From: a filamentous cyanobacterium ESFC-1 | GTDB lineage: Bacteria; Cyanobacteriota; Cyanobacteriia; Cyanobacteriales; Spirulinaceae | Length of the DNA: 64,000 nucleotides | Direction: 5' to 3' | Assembly: GCA_000380225.1 (NCBI GenBank) | Contig: KB904821.1 | Coordinates: forward strand, 2,032,012 to 2,096,011 | In this document: positions 42,803 to 52,096 of the stretch, one piece after another | Numbering within the stretch: the stretch's first letter is position 1 | How the letters are laid out: each line of letters begins with the position of its first letter | The notes under the pieces: model-generated | Told to the model about the DNA's origin: nothing | Database searches by the model: none | Seen by the model: only the letters and a program-made list of their open reading frames with translations | Program-made: the position numbers and the translations under genes

Positions 42803-43717
42803 ATGATGTTCTCTAACCCAGACCCCTTTACTTTTACTGTGAAACTAACCACCACAGCCCACCAACAAGCAGAACGCCTTTGTCAAGTACAACAGACGCT
42901 CATCCAAGCTGAAACAATCTATCTCAACACCCTAGCCGTTTACGCGGTGAATTATTACCTGCAATGTATGGGCGTTGAGACCCATCTCGCGGCCAGTCAT
43001 AGTCAAGACGAGATTTGGCAGCTTTTCGATGAGGGTGCAGATTTAGAAATTGCCAACGTCGGCAAGTTGGAATGTTGTCCGGTGTTACCTGGAAGTCTGG
43101 CTTTCGATATCCCGGTGGAAACTCTTTCAGAACGCATGGGCTATGTAGCCGTCGAACTGAATGGAACTCTAACCGAAGCCAAACTCCTCGGATTTACCCC
43201 CAAAGCCGAGCCGATTCCTTTTCCCATCGCACAACTGCAACCCATCGCAGAATTACCCCTCTACCTCCAGCAGTTTTGCCCTAAACTGCGTTTGACCCAA
43301 TGGCTAGGGGATGAGGTCGTTAATGGTGATTGGCAGGGGTTAGAGGCTGTTTTCGGTGGTTCTGGTCGCTTTCTCGAACCGGCCGTAAGAAGTCAAGATC
43401 GACCCCAAGCCCGAAGGGTAAAAAAACTGGATTTTGGCTTGCGACTCAACGGCGAAACGGTGGCTTTAGTCATTACAGTCGATCCCGAAATAGAGACGAA
43501 TGTGAATGTTTTAGTACAAGTTATACCTTTGGGCGATCGCGAGTTTTTACCGATGGGTTTAAAGTTAACGATCGCCCTCGAATCCGATCGTGCTGAGGCG
43601 ATCGCGCGGGAAGCAGATAATTTGATTCAATTGGAGTTTAGCGAATCTCTAGGCAGTCCAGTGACGCTGAAAGTTGAGTTAGAAGGAACGATTTTTACTG
43701 AAGAATTTGTGGTTTGA
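42803..43717 (+). CDS. DUF1822 family protein
   Basis: 304 residues. The start HQQAERLCQVQQTLIQAETI then YLNTLAVYAVNYYLQCMGVE is the family signature, followed by LEIANVGKLECCPVLPG. The C-terminal half is beta-rich with a basic insert (RPQARRVKKLDFGLRL) and a final domain with VNVLVQVIPLGDREFLPMG. No catalytic motif is seen. It sits between the sigma-like gene and the CHAT-NACHT gene in one operon, so it is likely a specific partner of one of them. The biochemical role is unknown. Confidence 0.85.
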   Translation: MMFSNPDPFTFTVKLTTTAHQQAERLCQVQQTLIQAETIYLNTLAVYAVNYYLQCMGVETHLAASHSQDEIWQLFDEGADLEIANVGKLECCPVLPGSLAFDIPVETLSERMGYVAVELNGTLTEAKLLGFTPKAEPIPFPIAQLQPIAELPLYLQQFCPKLRLTQWLGDEVVNGDWQGLEAVFGGSGRFLEPAVRSQDRPQARRVKKLDFGLRLNGETVALVITVDPEIETNVNVLVQVIPLGDREFLPMGLKLTIALESDRAEAIAREADNLIQLEFSESLGSPVTLKVELEGTIFTEEFVV

Positions 43718-43777
43718 TTTGTTTAATTAAAATTCGATTGATTCAGACAAAAAATCAGGAAAATTGCACGGTAAAAA

Positions 43778-46700
43778 ATGGAAAAATTAATACGGTTGAC
43801 ACCGGAAAACGGTGATTTTCAACAGGGTTTTCGGGGTGTAAAACTACAAATTCGTTCTCAGCAAGATACCGTGACGGCGATCGCGCAACTCCCGCCGGCC
43901 AAAGATATTCCAGTGCTATATCGACGCTGGCAAAAACAATACCAAATTCTTTTAAATTCGCCGATCCTCAAAGTTCCCAGAGGTTTTAAAAAAGCGCAGA
44001 TCACCAATATTTCTCTCCAGGATTTCGAGAGTTGTCGCGCAGATTTACAGCGACGGTTGAATGAGTGGTTGAATGCAGAGGAATTTTTGGGGGTTTTTCA
44101 GCAAATTTGTCAACAGTTTGAATTAAACTCTCGCGATCGCGTTTGTTGTATTATCCAAACCCACCGGATTCGCTCAACCCCAGTACAAGCCCTTTGGCAA
44201 CAATTACCTTGGCATTGGTGGGAGTTTTGGCAACAATTTGACAAGGTAGAATTTGCCTTGAGTTTTAGAGAGATCGCTTTACCCACGCCACTTTTACCGC
44301 GAGGGAAACGATTGCGACGAACCCGCATTTTAAGTATTTTAGGAAATAGTCAAAATATTAATATTACATTCGATCGTCAAGCGATTGAAAATTTGCGCGA
44401 TCGCGGTGCATCTCCAGTCTTTTTAAATCAACCTCAGCGCTCAGAATTTACGCAATTGTGGGATGAACCTTGGGATATTTTATGTTTTTCTGGTCACAGC
44501 GAAATGCACGACACCGGACAAGGGGGTTGGTTAGGAATTAATAACAATGAGCGAATTGAAATTGACCAACTCAAAAAGGCGTTAAGAGCCGCTTGCGATC
44601 GCGGTTTACAAATTGCCATTTTCAATTCTTGTGACGGTTTGGGTTTAGCCAGAGCGATCGCCGATTTGCCCCTTCCGGTTCTCATTGTTTGGCAATCTGC
44701 TGTCCCAGACAATCTCGCGCAGCAATTTTTACTGTACTTTTTCCAATCTTTTAGCAACCACAACTCCCTTTACAGTGCAATCCGAGAAGCCCGCGAAAAA
44801 CTGGAATTAGCCTGGGGCGATCGCGACTTATGCCAACTGCCCCTTATTATTCAGAATACCGATACCTTGCCTTTAACGTGGCCACAAATGCGACATTCTC
44901 AAGCCGCGATCGCTCCTCCACCCCAAATCAGCGAAAACCGCCACATTCTCCTCGATAAAGTCCAGAGTAACTGGATTAAGCCCCTACTCTACAATTCCCT
45001 ACAGCAGCGTTTGCGAATCGAACTCAACCTCGAAGAACACCTCAACGCCATCGATCTCCCTTGTAAAATCGCTTGGGAAACCTCCCAACAGCAACAACGC
45101 TCTCTCCTTCCTGGAACTAGAGCGATCGACAAATTTGACGAACTCGGCCTCGGACGCACCCTCCTCCTCCTCGGACAACCTGGTTCGGGCAAAACCACCC
45201 TTTTGCTAGAAATAGCCCAAGAATTAATTGCAGACGCTCGACAAGACGGGACTTTACCCATTCCCGTTATTTTTAATCTTTCCACATGGGGCGATCGCCT
45301 CAGCCATAAAACCCTCACCGCTTGGCTTATTTCCGAACTCCAACAGCGCTACCAAGTCCCTAAAGCCCAAAGTAAAACCTGGATCGAACAACAGAAACTC
45401 CTGCTGCTTTTAGACGGATTAGACGAAGTAAAAGCCGAGCGACGATTGGCTTGTCTCAACGCCATTAATCGCTTCCGTCAACACCACGGACGCACTGAAA
45501 TCATAGTGTGCAGTCGCATCAACGACTACAACGCCCTTCCCCAAAAACTACAATTTCAAGGGGCGATTTATCTCAAACCCCTCACAACATCACAAATTGA
45601 ACAGTATTTTCAACAAAACGGCGAATCTTTAGCTATTCTCAAAAATACTTGGGAACTCGATGCAACATTACAAGAGTTAGCGCAAACGCCCTTAATGCTT
45701 AATATTATGACTGTTGCGTATCAAGGATTATCTGTCGAACAAATTCCCTTGATAAATTCTCTTCCCGAACGTCGTCAGCACCTTTTTGATGCTTATTTGA
45801 AACGGATGTTTGCGCGACGCAATCTCAGCCATCTTTATCCCCAAGACAAGGCTTTACAGTGGTTAGTTTGGCTGGCTCAACGCCTGGTGAGTCATTCTCA
45901 AACTCTTTTTTTCATCGAACGAATGCAACCCACTTGGCTTTCCCAAGGGCAACAAAGACAGTATTATTACCTCGGCGTAAAGTTGCTTTTCGGCCTCATT
46001 GCTGGCTTTTTTGCGGGGTTTCATTTTGGTTCGCAGACGATCGAAGACGAACCCTGGAAGTTAATGGCTTTTGCCTGTGTTAGTGCTGTTGCAGGTGCGA
46101 TCGCGGGGGGTGTTTCAACTCGTTTTCCGGGGTTTATTTCGGGTGTATTGTGTGGTATTATCTATGTTTTAATTGTTACGCGAATTGTCTTCTTCTTCTC
46201 ACTTTGGAATACAGAATATATACCCAAAGATTTTTTATGGGCTTTATTGATTGATGGCATTGTAATCGGTTTATTGTTAGGGTTTATTCGTCGCTCGATT
46301 GGTATTGTCGATACGGTTCGTTGGTCTTGGTCGCGAGCTTTTCGCTATTTGGGGATTGGCACTACGTTTTGCGTAATTTATATTACACTCCGCATTGTTC
46401 TGGGTAATCCTTATGCTAGTTATGGCAGTTGCGAATATTGGATTTGTATAATCCAAGAATTAAGCGCTTTTACGATCATTTTTGGGCTTATTGGGGGCTT
46501 GGCTAAAGGAAAAGAAATCGAAAAAACTAGCGTCCCTAATCAAGGAATTTGGCGCTCTTTAAGAAACTCTTTACTATTCTTTGCGATTCTCACGCCCATT
46601 GGCGTTATGCTCAGTTTTGGGCGTTATACTGACAATATTTATGAAATCATTGGCATTAGTTCAACCGTCGGCATTTTAGCGGCTTTGGGGGGAGGACAGC

Positions 46701-46891
46701 GATCGGGAATTGTTTTAATTCAACACTTTATGCTGCGACTTTTTTTGTGGTTTAATCGCAATACCCCGTGGAACTATGCCCGCTTTCTCGACTATGCCAG
46801 CGATCGCATTATCTTACAAAAAGTGGGTGGGGGTTATATTTTTGTCCATCGATTACTCTTAGAGCATTTAGCGCGATCGCCCCTCATTTAA
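43778..46891 (+). CDS. CHAT protease-like / NACHT NTPase / multi-span membrane protein
   Basis: 1037 residues. N-terminal part: a CHAT caspase-like domain with the catalytic pair His in CFSGHSEMHDTG (near 240) and Cys in AIFNSCDGLGLAR (near 284), ending PLPVLIVWQSAVPDNLAQQF. Middle: a NACHT NTPase with Walker A GQPGSGKTTLLLEIA (near 466), Walker B KLLLLLDGLDEVKAE (near 543) and a sensor-like IIVCSRINDY. C-terminal part: about six hydrophobic helices (about 735-960) instead of the usual ligand-sensing repeats. Such a layout suggests a STAND-type switch that activates a protease on membrane or ligand cues, as in bacterial caspase-like defence systems. The role in defence is inference. Confidence 0.88.
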   Translation: MEKLIRLTPENGDFQQGFRGVKLQIRSQQDTVTAIAQLPPAKDIPVLYRRWQKQYQILLNSPILKVPRGFKKAQITNISLQDFESCRADLQRRLNEWLNAEEFLGVFQQICQQFELNSRDRVCCIIQTHRIRSTPVQALWQQLPWHWWEFWQQFDKVEFALSFREIALPTPLLPRGKRLRRTRILSILGNSQNINITFDRQAIENLRDRGASPVFLNQPQRSEFTQLWDEPWDILCFSGHSEMHDTGQGGWLGINNNERIEIDQLKKALRAACDRGLQIAIFNSCDGLGLARAIADLPLPVLIVWQSAVPDNLAQQFLLYFFQSFSNHNSLYSAIREAREKLELAWGDRDLCQLPLIIQNTDTLPLTWPQMRHSQAAIAPPPQISENRHILLDKVQSNWIKPLLYNSLQQRLRIELNLEEHLNAIDLPCKIAWETSQQQQRSLLPGTRAIDKFDELGLGRTLLLLGQPGSGKTTLLLEIAQELIADARQDGTLPIPVIFNLSTWGDRLSHKTLTAWLISELQQRYQVPKAQSKTWIEQQKLLLLLDGLDEVKAERRLACLNAINRFRQHHGRTEIIVCSRINDYNALPQKLQFQGAIYLKPLTTSQIEQYFQQNGESLAILKNTWELDATLQELAQTPLMLNIMTVAYQGLSVEQIPLINSLPERRQHLFDAYLKRMFARRNLSHLYPQDKALQWLVWLAQRLVSHSQTLFFIERMQPTWLSQGQQRQYYYLGVKLLFGLIAGFFAGFHFGSQTIEDEPWKLMAFACVSAVAGAIAGGVSTRFPGFISGVLCGIIYVLIVTRIVFFFSLWNTEYIPKDFLWALLIDGIVIGLLLGFIRRSIGIVDTVRWSWSRAFRYLGIGTTFCVIYITLRIVLGNPYASYGSCEYWICIIQELSAFTIIFGLIGGLAKGKEIEKTSVPNQGIWRSLRNSLLFFAILTPIGVMLSFGRYTDNIYEIIGISSTVGILAALGGGQRSGIVLIQHFMLRLFLWFNRNTPWNYARFLDYASDRIILQKVGGGYIFVHRLLLEHLARSPLI

Positions 46892-46967
46892 ATATAGTAC
46901 TTCGCGGTGGTTTGTTTGAAAGGATAGAGAGGGGGGAGAAAAGAACTGTGCTTAATTTCAAATTGGT

Positions 46968-47099
46968 TATAGCAACTGCCAAAACAGTTAGGACATTACA
47001 TCCATTCTGAGAAAACAAGCCCCTCCTTCCGTGGGAGAGGGGTTGGGGTGAGGGCAGACTGGCAAATCAAACGTCCTAACTGTCAGGCTTACTGCTATA
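46968..47099. mobile_element. MITE (family A), copy 3
   Basis: 132 bp with TATAGCAACTGCCAAAACAG at the left and CTGTCAGGCTTACTGCTATA at the right, core CTTCCGTGGGAGAGGGG then TTGGGGTGAGGGC. It lies in the gap (46892-47257) after the CHAT operon; the rest of that gap shows no gene. Confidence 0.82.
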
Positions 47100-47257
47100 T
47101 CACGTTGTAACGATGTCAGCGCGTATGACTATAGTCCTTCTCAATCAGAACCCGCAGTAAAAAACGAGGTTCTGTGTTTGCTGCGATCGCGTCGTCAAAA
47201 TAGCAACCGCTTTGGGAGGGAACGTTGCTGTGACAGGGCGTGTTTTGGTTATAAGAA

Positions 47258-47347
47258 CGGAGAGGGAGGGATTCGAACCCTCGGTACGTCAATTAGACGT
47301 ACAATGGATTAGCAATCCACCGCTTTCGACCACTCAGCCACCTCTCC
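47258..47347 (-). tRNA. tRNA-Ser (anticodon GCU)
   Basis: 90 nt including the discriminator base. The acceptor stem GGAGAGG pairs with CCTCTCC, the anticodon loop lies in GGATTGCTAATCC with anticodon GCU, the T-arm has GGTTCGAATCC, and a long variable arm (GTACGTC...GACGTAC) is typical of class II serine tRNAs. CCA is not encoded. Confidence 0.97.
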
Positions 47348-47405
47348 TCTCGACGTGACAAGTATTGATTGTATCAGAAATTTTGCCATTTGGGTCAAGA
47401 ATTTT

Positions 47406-48992
47406 TTAACGTTTGAGAAATTTGCGGCGCAGGCGATCGCTCATCAAGTCAAACTCCGGTAAATCAAGGCGAGAGGCGATCGCGGCAAACACAGCCAAAG
47501 CCATAAAACTAGCTAAACCCACTTGCAACACTTGTAAAAGTAGGTTGCTGGCCCCCATCCACATTTCCCACCCCTGACTCACACCCCAAGACACACATCC
47601 CGCGATCGCGCTGGCGAAAATAATACCCAGGAGCGATCGCCCCCATTGCCCCAGAGGTAAGCCATTCAGCCGACGATTCAACAAGCCCAACAGCAACGCC
47701 ATCGAAGTAATATTTACCCCCACCGTGGCCAAAACTAACCCCGGCGTTGCCAAAGCTTGGACAAGAAAATAATCGAGAATGCCATTCAGAAAAATATTGG
47801 CAATACTAATGCGAAACGGCGTTTCCCCGTCCCCCAGAGCATAAAACACCCGTACCAAGACATCTCGACCCAAATAGAAAAACATCCCCAACCCATAAGC
47901 CATCAACACCGGGGCCACCAACGCCGCCGCTTCCGAGTCAAAGGCATAACGCTGATACACCAAACGCACAATCGGCCCGGATAACGCGATGAAAATCGCC
48001 GTGAGGGGCAACATCGACAACGCCGTGAGCAGTAAACCCTGACGAATACGAATCTTGAGGTCATCCCAATTTTCCGGGGCGGCTAATCGGGCAAATACGG
48101 GCAGAAACGGCACCAGCAGCATATTAGAAATGACCCCCAAGGGAGTCAAAACAATAAAATTGGCATAACGCATTGCTGCCGCCGCCCCACTAATAGTAGA
48201 GGCAAAATACAAGTCCGTGTAGACGTTAATATGTAGCATCCCCGAAGATAAAGTCGCCGGGGCCATCACCTTCATCACCTCTTTGACCCCCGGAATGCGC
48301 CAATCCCAGCGCAACCGCAACGACCCCATCCCGGTTTTCCACTGAGCGATGAGTTGAGCAACCCACTGCAACACCGCCCCGGCTAATGTACCTCCCGCGA
48401 GGACTAACCCCCCTAAACGCACATATTGGGGGGCTTGGATTTGGTCGCCCAGTTGCAGAAATAACACACCAACCCCACCGAGTACAGCCAAACTGGAGAA
48501 AAGGGGGCTGACGCTGGGTAGCCAATATTGATCGGCGGCGTTGAGACTGCCGAAACCAATGCCAATTAAGCCCGCGAGGACGGCGAGGGGGGACATGATT
48601 TGGAGTTGTTGAATCGCGATCGCCCTGGCGGTAGGGTCTAAACCAGGGGCGAGGATATCAATAAACAAACCCGCAAAGATAAACAAAATTACCGCGATTC
48701 CCAGTAAAGCCACGCTAACGAGGGTGGTTACAGTTTCGACGAGGGGGGCGGCTTCGGCTTTGTCTCGCTTGGCCAATACACTCACTAAGGCGCTGTGAAA
48801 GGGGCCGTTAATACCCCCTAGGAGGATAAGCAGAAAGCCGGGAATGACGTAAGCATAGGCATAAGCATCGACAACAGGGCCGACTCCAAAGGCTGCCGCG
48901 ATCGCTTGTTCGCGCAATAAACCAAAGATTTTACTAATCAGGGTGGCCGCGGCCACAATTCCTGCAATACCGGCAAGGGAACGTTTTTTCAT
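47406..48992 (-). CDS. murJ: lipid II flippase MurJ (MviN)
   Basis: 528 residues from the ATG at 48990-48992; an ATG 8 codons upstream lies in a repetitive stretch (TTTGTCCTTTGTC) and is less likely. The protein is almost wholly hydrophobic (about 14 helices) and starts with MKKRSLAGIAGIVAAATLIS then KIFGLLREQAIAAAFG, the MviN/MurJ signature; the central Arg-rich motif PFLPVFARLA is present. MurJ moves lipid II across the inner membrane for peptidoglycan synthesis. It stands alone, convergent with nothing but the tRNA on the same strand. Confidence 0.92.
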   Translation of the reverse strand: MKKRSLAGIAGIVAAATLISKIFGLLREQAIAAAFGVGPVVDAYAYAYVIPGFLLILLGGINGPFHSALVSVLAKRDKAEAAPLVETVTTLVSVALLGIAVILFIFAGLFIDILAPGLDPTARAIAIQQLQIMSPLAVLAGLIGIGFGSLNAADQYWLPSVSPLFSSLAVLGGVGVLFLQLGDQIQAPQYVRLGGLVLAGGTLAGAVLQWVAQLIAQWKTGMGSLRLRWDWRIPGVKEVMKVMAPATLSSGMLHINVYTDLYFASTISGAAAAMRYANFIVLTPLGVISNMLLVPFLPVFARLAAPENWDDLKIRIRQGLLLTALSMLPLTAIFIALSGPIVRLVYQRYAFDSEAAALVAPVLMAYGLGMFFYLGRDVLVRVFYALGDGETPFRISIANIFLNGILDYFLVQALATPGLVLATVGVNITSMALLLGLLNRRLNGLPLGQWGRSLLGIIFASAIAGCVSWGVSQGWEMWMGASNLLLQVLQVGLASFMALAVFAAIASRLDLPEFDLMSDRLRRKFLKR

Positions 48993-49065
48993 TGTTTGTC
49001 CTTTGTCTTTGGTCATTGGTTCCTGGTTCTTCGTCCTTTGTCATTGGTTCATGGGGTAGGGACGC

Positions 49066-49164
49066 TATTACCGGTATTAATTTACCTTCTGACTCCCACC
49101 GTCTAAGGGTAGACGGACTAACGCCTTTAATTTTAGCGGCTTCTGATATGGATAATTTACTCAT
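49066..49164 (-). pseudogene. N-terminal fragment of an IS607-type resolvase or MerR-like regulator
   Basis: From ATG 49162-49164 the minus strand reads MSKLSISEAAKIKGVSPSTL then RRWESEGKLIPV, a MerR-type helix-turn-helix as found at the start of IS607 TnpA recombinases. After about 33 codons the frame runs into unrelated short tandem repeat sequence and the murJ start. The catalytic domain is absent. The remaining gap to 49394 holds only repeat-like CCTTTGTC/CATTGG units. Confidence 0.6.
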
Positions 49165-49394
49165 ATATTCACTCGCTTCACAGGAAATGAATAAGGTTGA
49201 GCAGGTTTAAACAGATTTTGTGCTACTGTTCAAAGCCCCACCCAATTTCCCCAGGTGACAAGTTAGGCTACACAATCCCCATGTCCAAAACATTCTAAAC
49301 CTTTGTATTGGGGAACAGGTAACATGCCCCATCCTTTTACCACAGACCAAAATTCATCACAAATGACAAAGGACTAATGACTAATGACCAACAA

Positions 49395-51629
49395 CTAACA
49401 AAGGGTAAAGTAAAAGGTTGAGCCTTGGTTGAGTTGAGATTCGACCCAGATGCGGCCACCGTGACGTTCGACGATTTTTTTGCATAAGGCCAGGCCAATT
49501 CCTGACCCCAAGGATTTGTTAAAAGTCTGGAGGCGTTCAAAAATTTGAAAAATGCGGTCTTGGTTTTGGGGGGCAATACCGATACCATTGTCTTGGACGG
49601 CGAAGCGGTAGAGTTGTCCTTGGTTTTCGGTGGTAATAGTGATGATGGGATCGCGATCGCGAGAACAGTATTTGATGGCGTTGGCGATCAGGTTTTGAAA
49701 CAGTTGCAGCAGTTGCGATCGCGAGCCGTGGATGGTAGGTAAGTTGTGGTAGGTAATGGTGGCGTTGTGGGTTGAAATCAAAACTTCGAGGTTGGCGATC
49801 GCGTCTTCGACAATTTGCTGACAATCACAAGGTTGAAACGATCGGGTTTCTTGGTCGAGACGGGCATACTTCAACAAGTCTTCGATCAGTCTTTGCATCC
49901 GTTGGGTACTGCGGACGATACCATTCAGCATGGTGTCGGCGCGATCGCCCAGTTGGTTTTGATACTGACTTTGTAATAACTTAGCATAGCCAGAAATCAC
50001 GGTTAATGGGGATTGCAAATCGTGGGAAGCGACATAGGCAAATTGTTCGAGTTCGGCATTAGAACGGGCGAGTTCTTGACGCTGGAGGGCTTCGGCGGTA
50101 ATGTCTTCAGCAATGCCAACGGTTCGCAGGGGTTGGCCGTTTTCGTCCAAAATGACCTGAACGCGGGCGCGAATGAATCTAATTTCGCCGCCATCGCCAA
50201 TAATGCGGTATTCTCGGTCAGTCGATTGTCCTTTTTTTTGTTTTTTGAGGGAAGACAAGACCAAATCCCGGTCTTCGGGATGGACAAGTTCAAGCCAGGA
50301 GGTGGGGTCAGCATCAAGGCTTTCTCGCGATCGCTGCCAGATTTTTTCGTAACCGGGACTAATGTAGAAATATTGACCCGTCTGGCAACAACGCACAAAA
50401 AAGAATTGATCTAAAGTGGCGGCTATTTCTTGGAATCGTTCTTCACTGAGGCGCAAGGCTTCTTGAGCGAGTTTATGGTCGTGGATATCTTCGACGACTC
50501 CTAAAACAGATTGGGGTTGGTTGGCTTCGTCATAAATCGTTGAAACAGTGACCTTTGCCCAACGCACTTGATGATTTTTGTGGATATAACGCTTTTCATA
50601 AATAAGGTTGTTGAGTTCCCCCCTCCTCAAGCGTTGCGAACAATCTGCGTCTAGGCGCAAGTCATTGGGATGGGTAATATCTTGAAACGATCGGTTCAGT
50701 AATTCTGTCTCGGAATAACCCAAAAAATCGCACAAACGCTGATTGACCCGGATAAATTGACCTGATAAGTTGAACTCAGCCATGCCTACCCCCACCTGTT
50801 CAAATATGGTGCGAAATCGTCGTTCGCTGGTTTTAAGGGATTTTTGGGCGATCGCGCGATCGCTCACATCCTGCATTGTCCCGTTGATTTGAATCGCCTC
50901 ACCCTGAGAATTTAAAATGGCTTCGACCGTAATATCGACATAGCGCAAAGTCCGATCTGGACGAATAATGCGGAGTTCTAAGGCTTGAATTTGTCCCGTG
51001 GCGATCGCCTCAGCACTAGCCTTTTTCAGTTTCTCCCAATCATTTTCATCAAAAAAATGATGATGGCTGTCTACCGGGGGAATCGGTTGAGTCGGGTCAC
51101 ACCCTAAAATCCGAAATAACTCCTCTGACCAAGTACAGGTACGATGAATCATGTCATACTCCCAACTGCCCAAATGGGCTAGGCGTTGGGCTTTGGTGAG
51201 TTGGGCGACGGCTTGCTCGCGATCGCTCACATCTTGTACCAAAGACAAAATCGACACCAAGCGACCTTGCTCATCGAGTAAGGCGGAGTTGTACCACTCA
51301 CAATGCAAAATCACTCCTGCTTTGGTGTAATTGCGATTGCAGCAAACATTCCGGGCGATGCAACCCGATTGCAGTTCTTGAGTAATGGTAGTAACTTTTT
51401 CTACGTCTTCTGGATAAATAAAGTCCAAGTCTAGCCAATATTTATTTTCTACCTCTGAAGCTGACCAGCCTAAAATTTCTTCAGCCCGCTTTGACCAATG
51501 CCGAACCCGAAAATCTGCATCCCACTCAATACAAGCTAAAGGAGAGTTATCTAGATAAAGTGCTAACTTTTGGTTGTAATTTTCCCAAGCTGATTGAGAC
51601 TCTGAGGTATTAAAAGGGTTTACAGACAT
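49395..51629 (-). CDS. multi-PAS sensor histidine kinase
   Basis: 744 residues from the ATG at 51627-51629; a TTG five codons upstream is unlikely. Four PAS/PAC units are visible (about 20-135, 140-260, 265-390, 395-510), with landmarks such as ACIEWDADFRVRHWSKRAEE, LVSILSLVQDVSDREQ and TVGIAEDITAEALQRQE. HisKA of the phytochrome-like type has the phospho-acceptor His in FAYVASHDLQSPLTVISGYA (near 525). HATPase shows LFQNLIANAIKYCS and VQDNGIGIAPQNQDRIFQIF and GSGIGLALCKKIVE. No membrane segment and no receiver, so a cytoplasmic kinase. No response regulator is adjacent. Confidence 0.93.
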   Translation of the reverse strand: MSVNPFNTSESQSAWENYNQKLALYLDNSPLACIEWDADFRVRHWSKRAEEILGWSASEVENKYWLDLDFIYPEDVEKVTTITQELQSGCIARNVCCNRNYTKAGVILHCEWYNSALLDEQGRLVSILSLVQDVSDREQAVAQLTKAQRLAHLGSWEYDMIHRTCTWSEELFRILGCDPTQPIPPVDSHHHFFDENDWEKLKKASAEAIATGQIQALELRIIRPDRTLRYVDITVEAILNSQGEAIQINGTMQDVSDRAIAQKSLKTSERRFRTIFEQVGVGMAEFNLSGQFIRVNQRLCDFLGYSETELLNRSFQDITHPNDLRLDADCSQRLRRGELNNLIYEKRYIHKNHQVRWAKVTVSTIYDEANQPQSVLGVVEDIHDHKLAQEALRLSEERFQEIAATLDQFFFVRCCQTGQYFYISPGYEKIWQRSRESLDADPTSWLELVHPEDRDLVLSSLKKQKKGQSTDREYRIIGDGGEIRFIRARVQVILDENGQPLRTVGIAEDITAEALQRQELARSNAELEQFAYVASHDLQSPLTVISGYAKLLQSQYQNQLGDRADTMLNGIVRSTQRMQRLIEDLLKYARLDQETRSFQPCDCQQIVEDAIANLEVLISTHNATITYHNLPTIHGSRSQLLQLFQNLIANAIKYCSRDRDPIITITTENQGQLYRFAVQDNGIGIAPQNQDRIFQIFERLQTFNKSLGSGIGLALCKKIVERHGGRIWVESQLNQGSTFYFTLC

Positions 51630-52096
51630 GATATTCAAGGCCAATAAGCGTTGATCGAACTAAAAGATGGCAATCATTACCAGATCGCTCATACTTATGG
51701 GATCATACAGTTTTCTCGGCAGGGAATGGAGTGGAAAAAGTGGGATTGTTAAGCATTTTTATAACTTTCGATAGATGACGGGTCAGCAAATTGTTAGCGC
51801 TAACCCTGATTTCCTGTCTAAAAAGTTGGGATTGTTGGGTTATTGGAACTTGATACTATTTCTCATTTTTAATCTTGATTGTTTGCGTCCGTTGACTCAG
51901 CCCTATTTAGGCACAATTCCCCAGTTTTTAGGCGCTGCGATTATTAACAAGCTCAAGTCTATATAAGTCATAAAAATTTATATTTACTGAAGCATTGACT
52001 ACAAATATATTCTCAAATTGATGCGATTAGGGACAGTTTTGGCGCGATCGCGGCATTGTGAAAGTAGAAGGACTCAAGGAAAATCCCTTAAAGATT
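51630..52096. other. intergenic region
   Basis: No confident gene. It holds divergent promoters for the PAS kinase and pentapeptide genes and the doubtful 63-residue ORF listed separately. Confidence 0.5.
51775..51966 (+). CDS. doubtful small ORF
   Basis: 63 residues from ATG 51775 with one hydrophobic stretch (GYWNLILFLIFNLDCL). No ribosome site and no recognisable family. It could be noncoding. Confidence 0.2.
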   Translation: MTGQQIVSANPDFLSKKLGLLGYWNLILFLIFNLDCLRPLTQPYLGTIPQFLGAAIINKLKSI

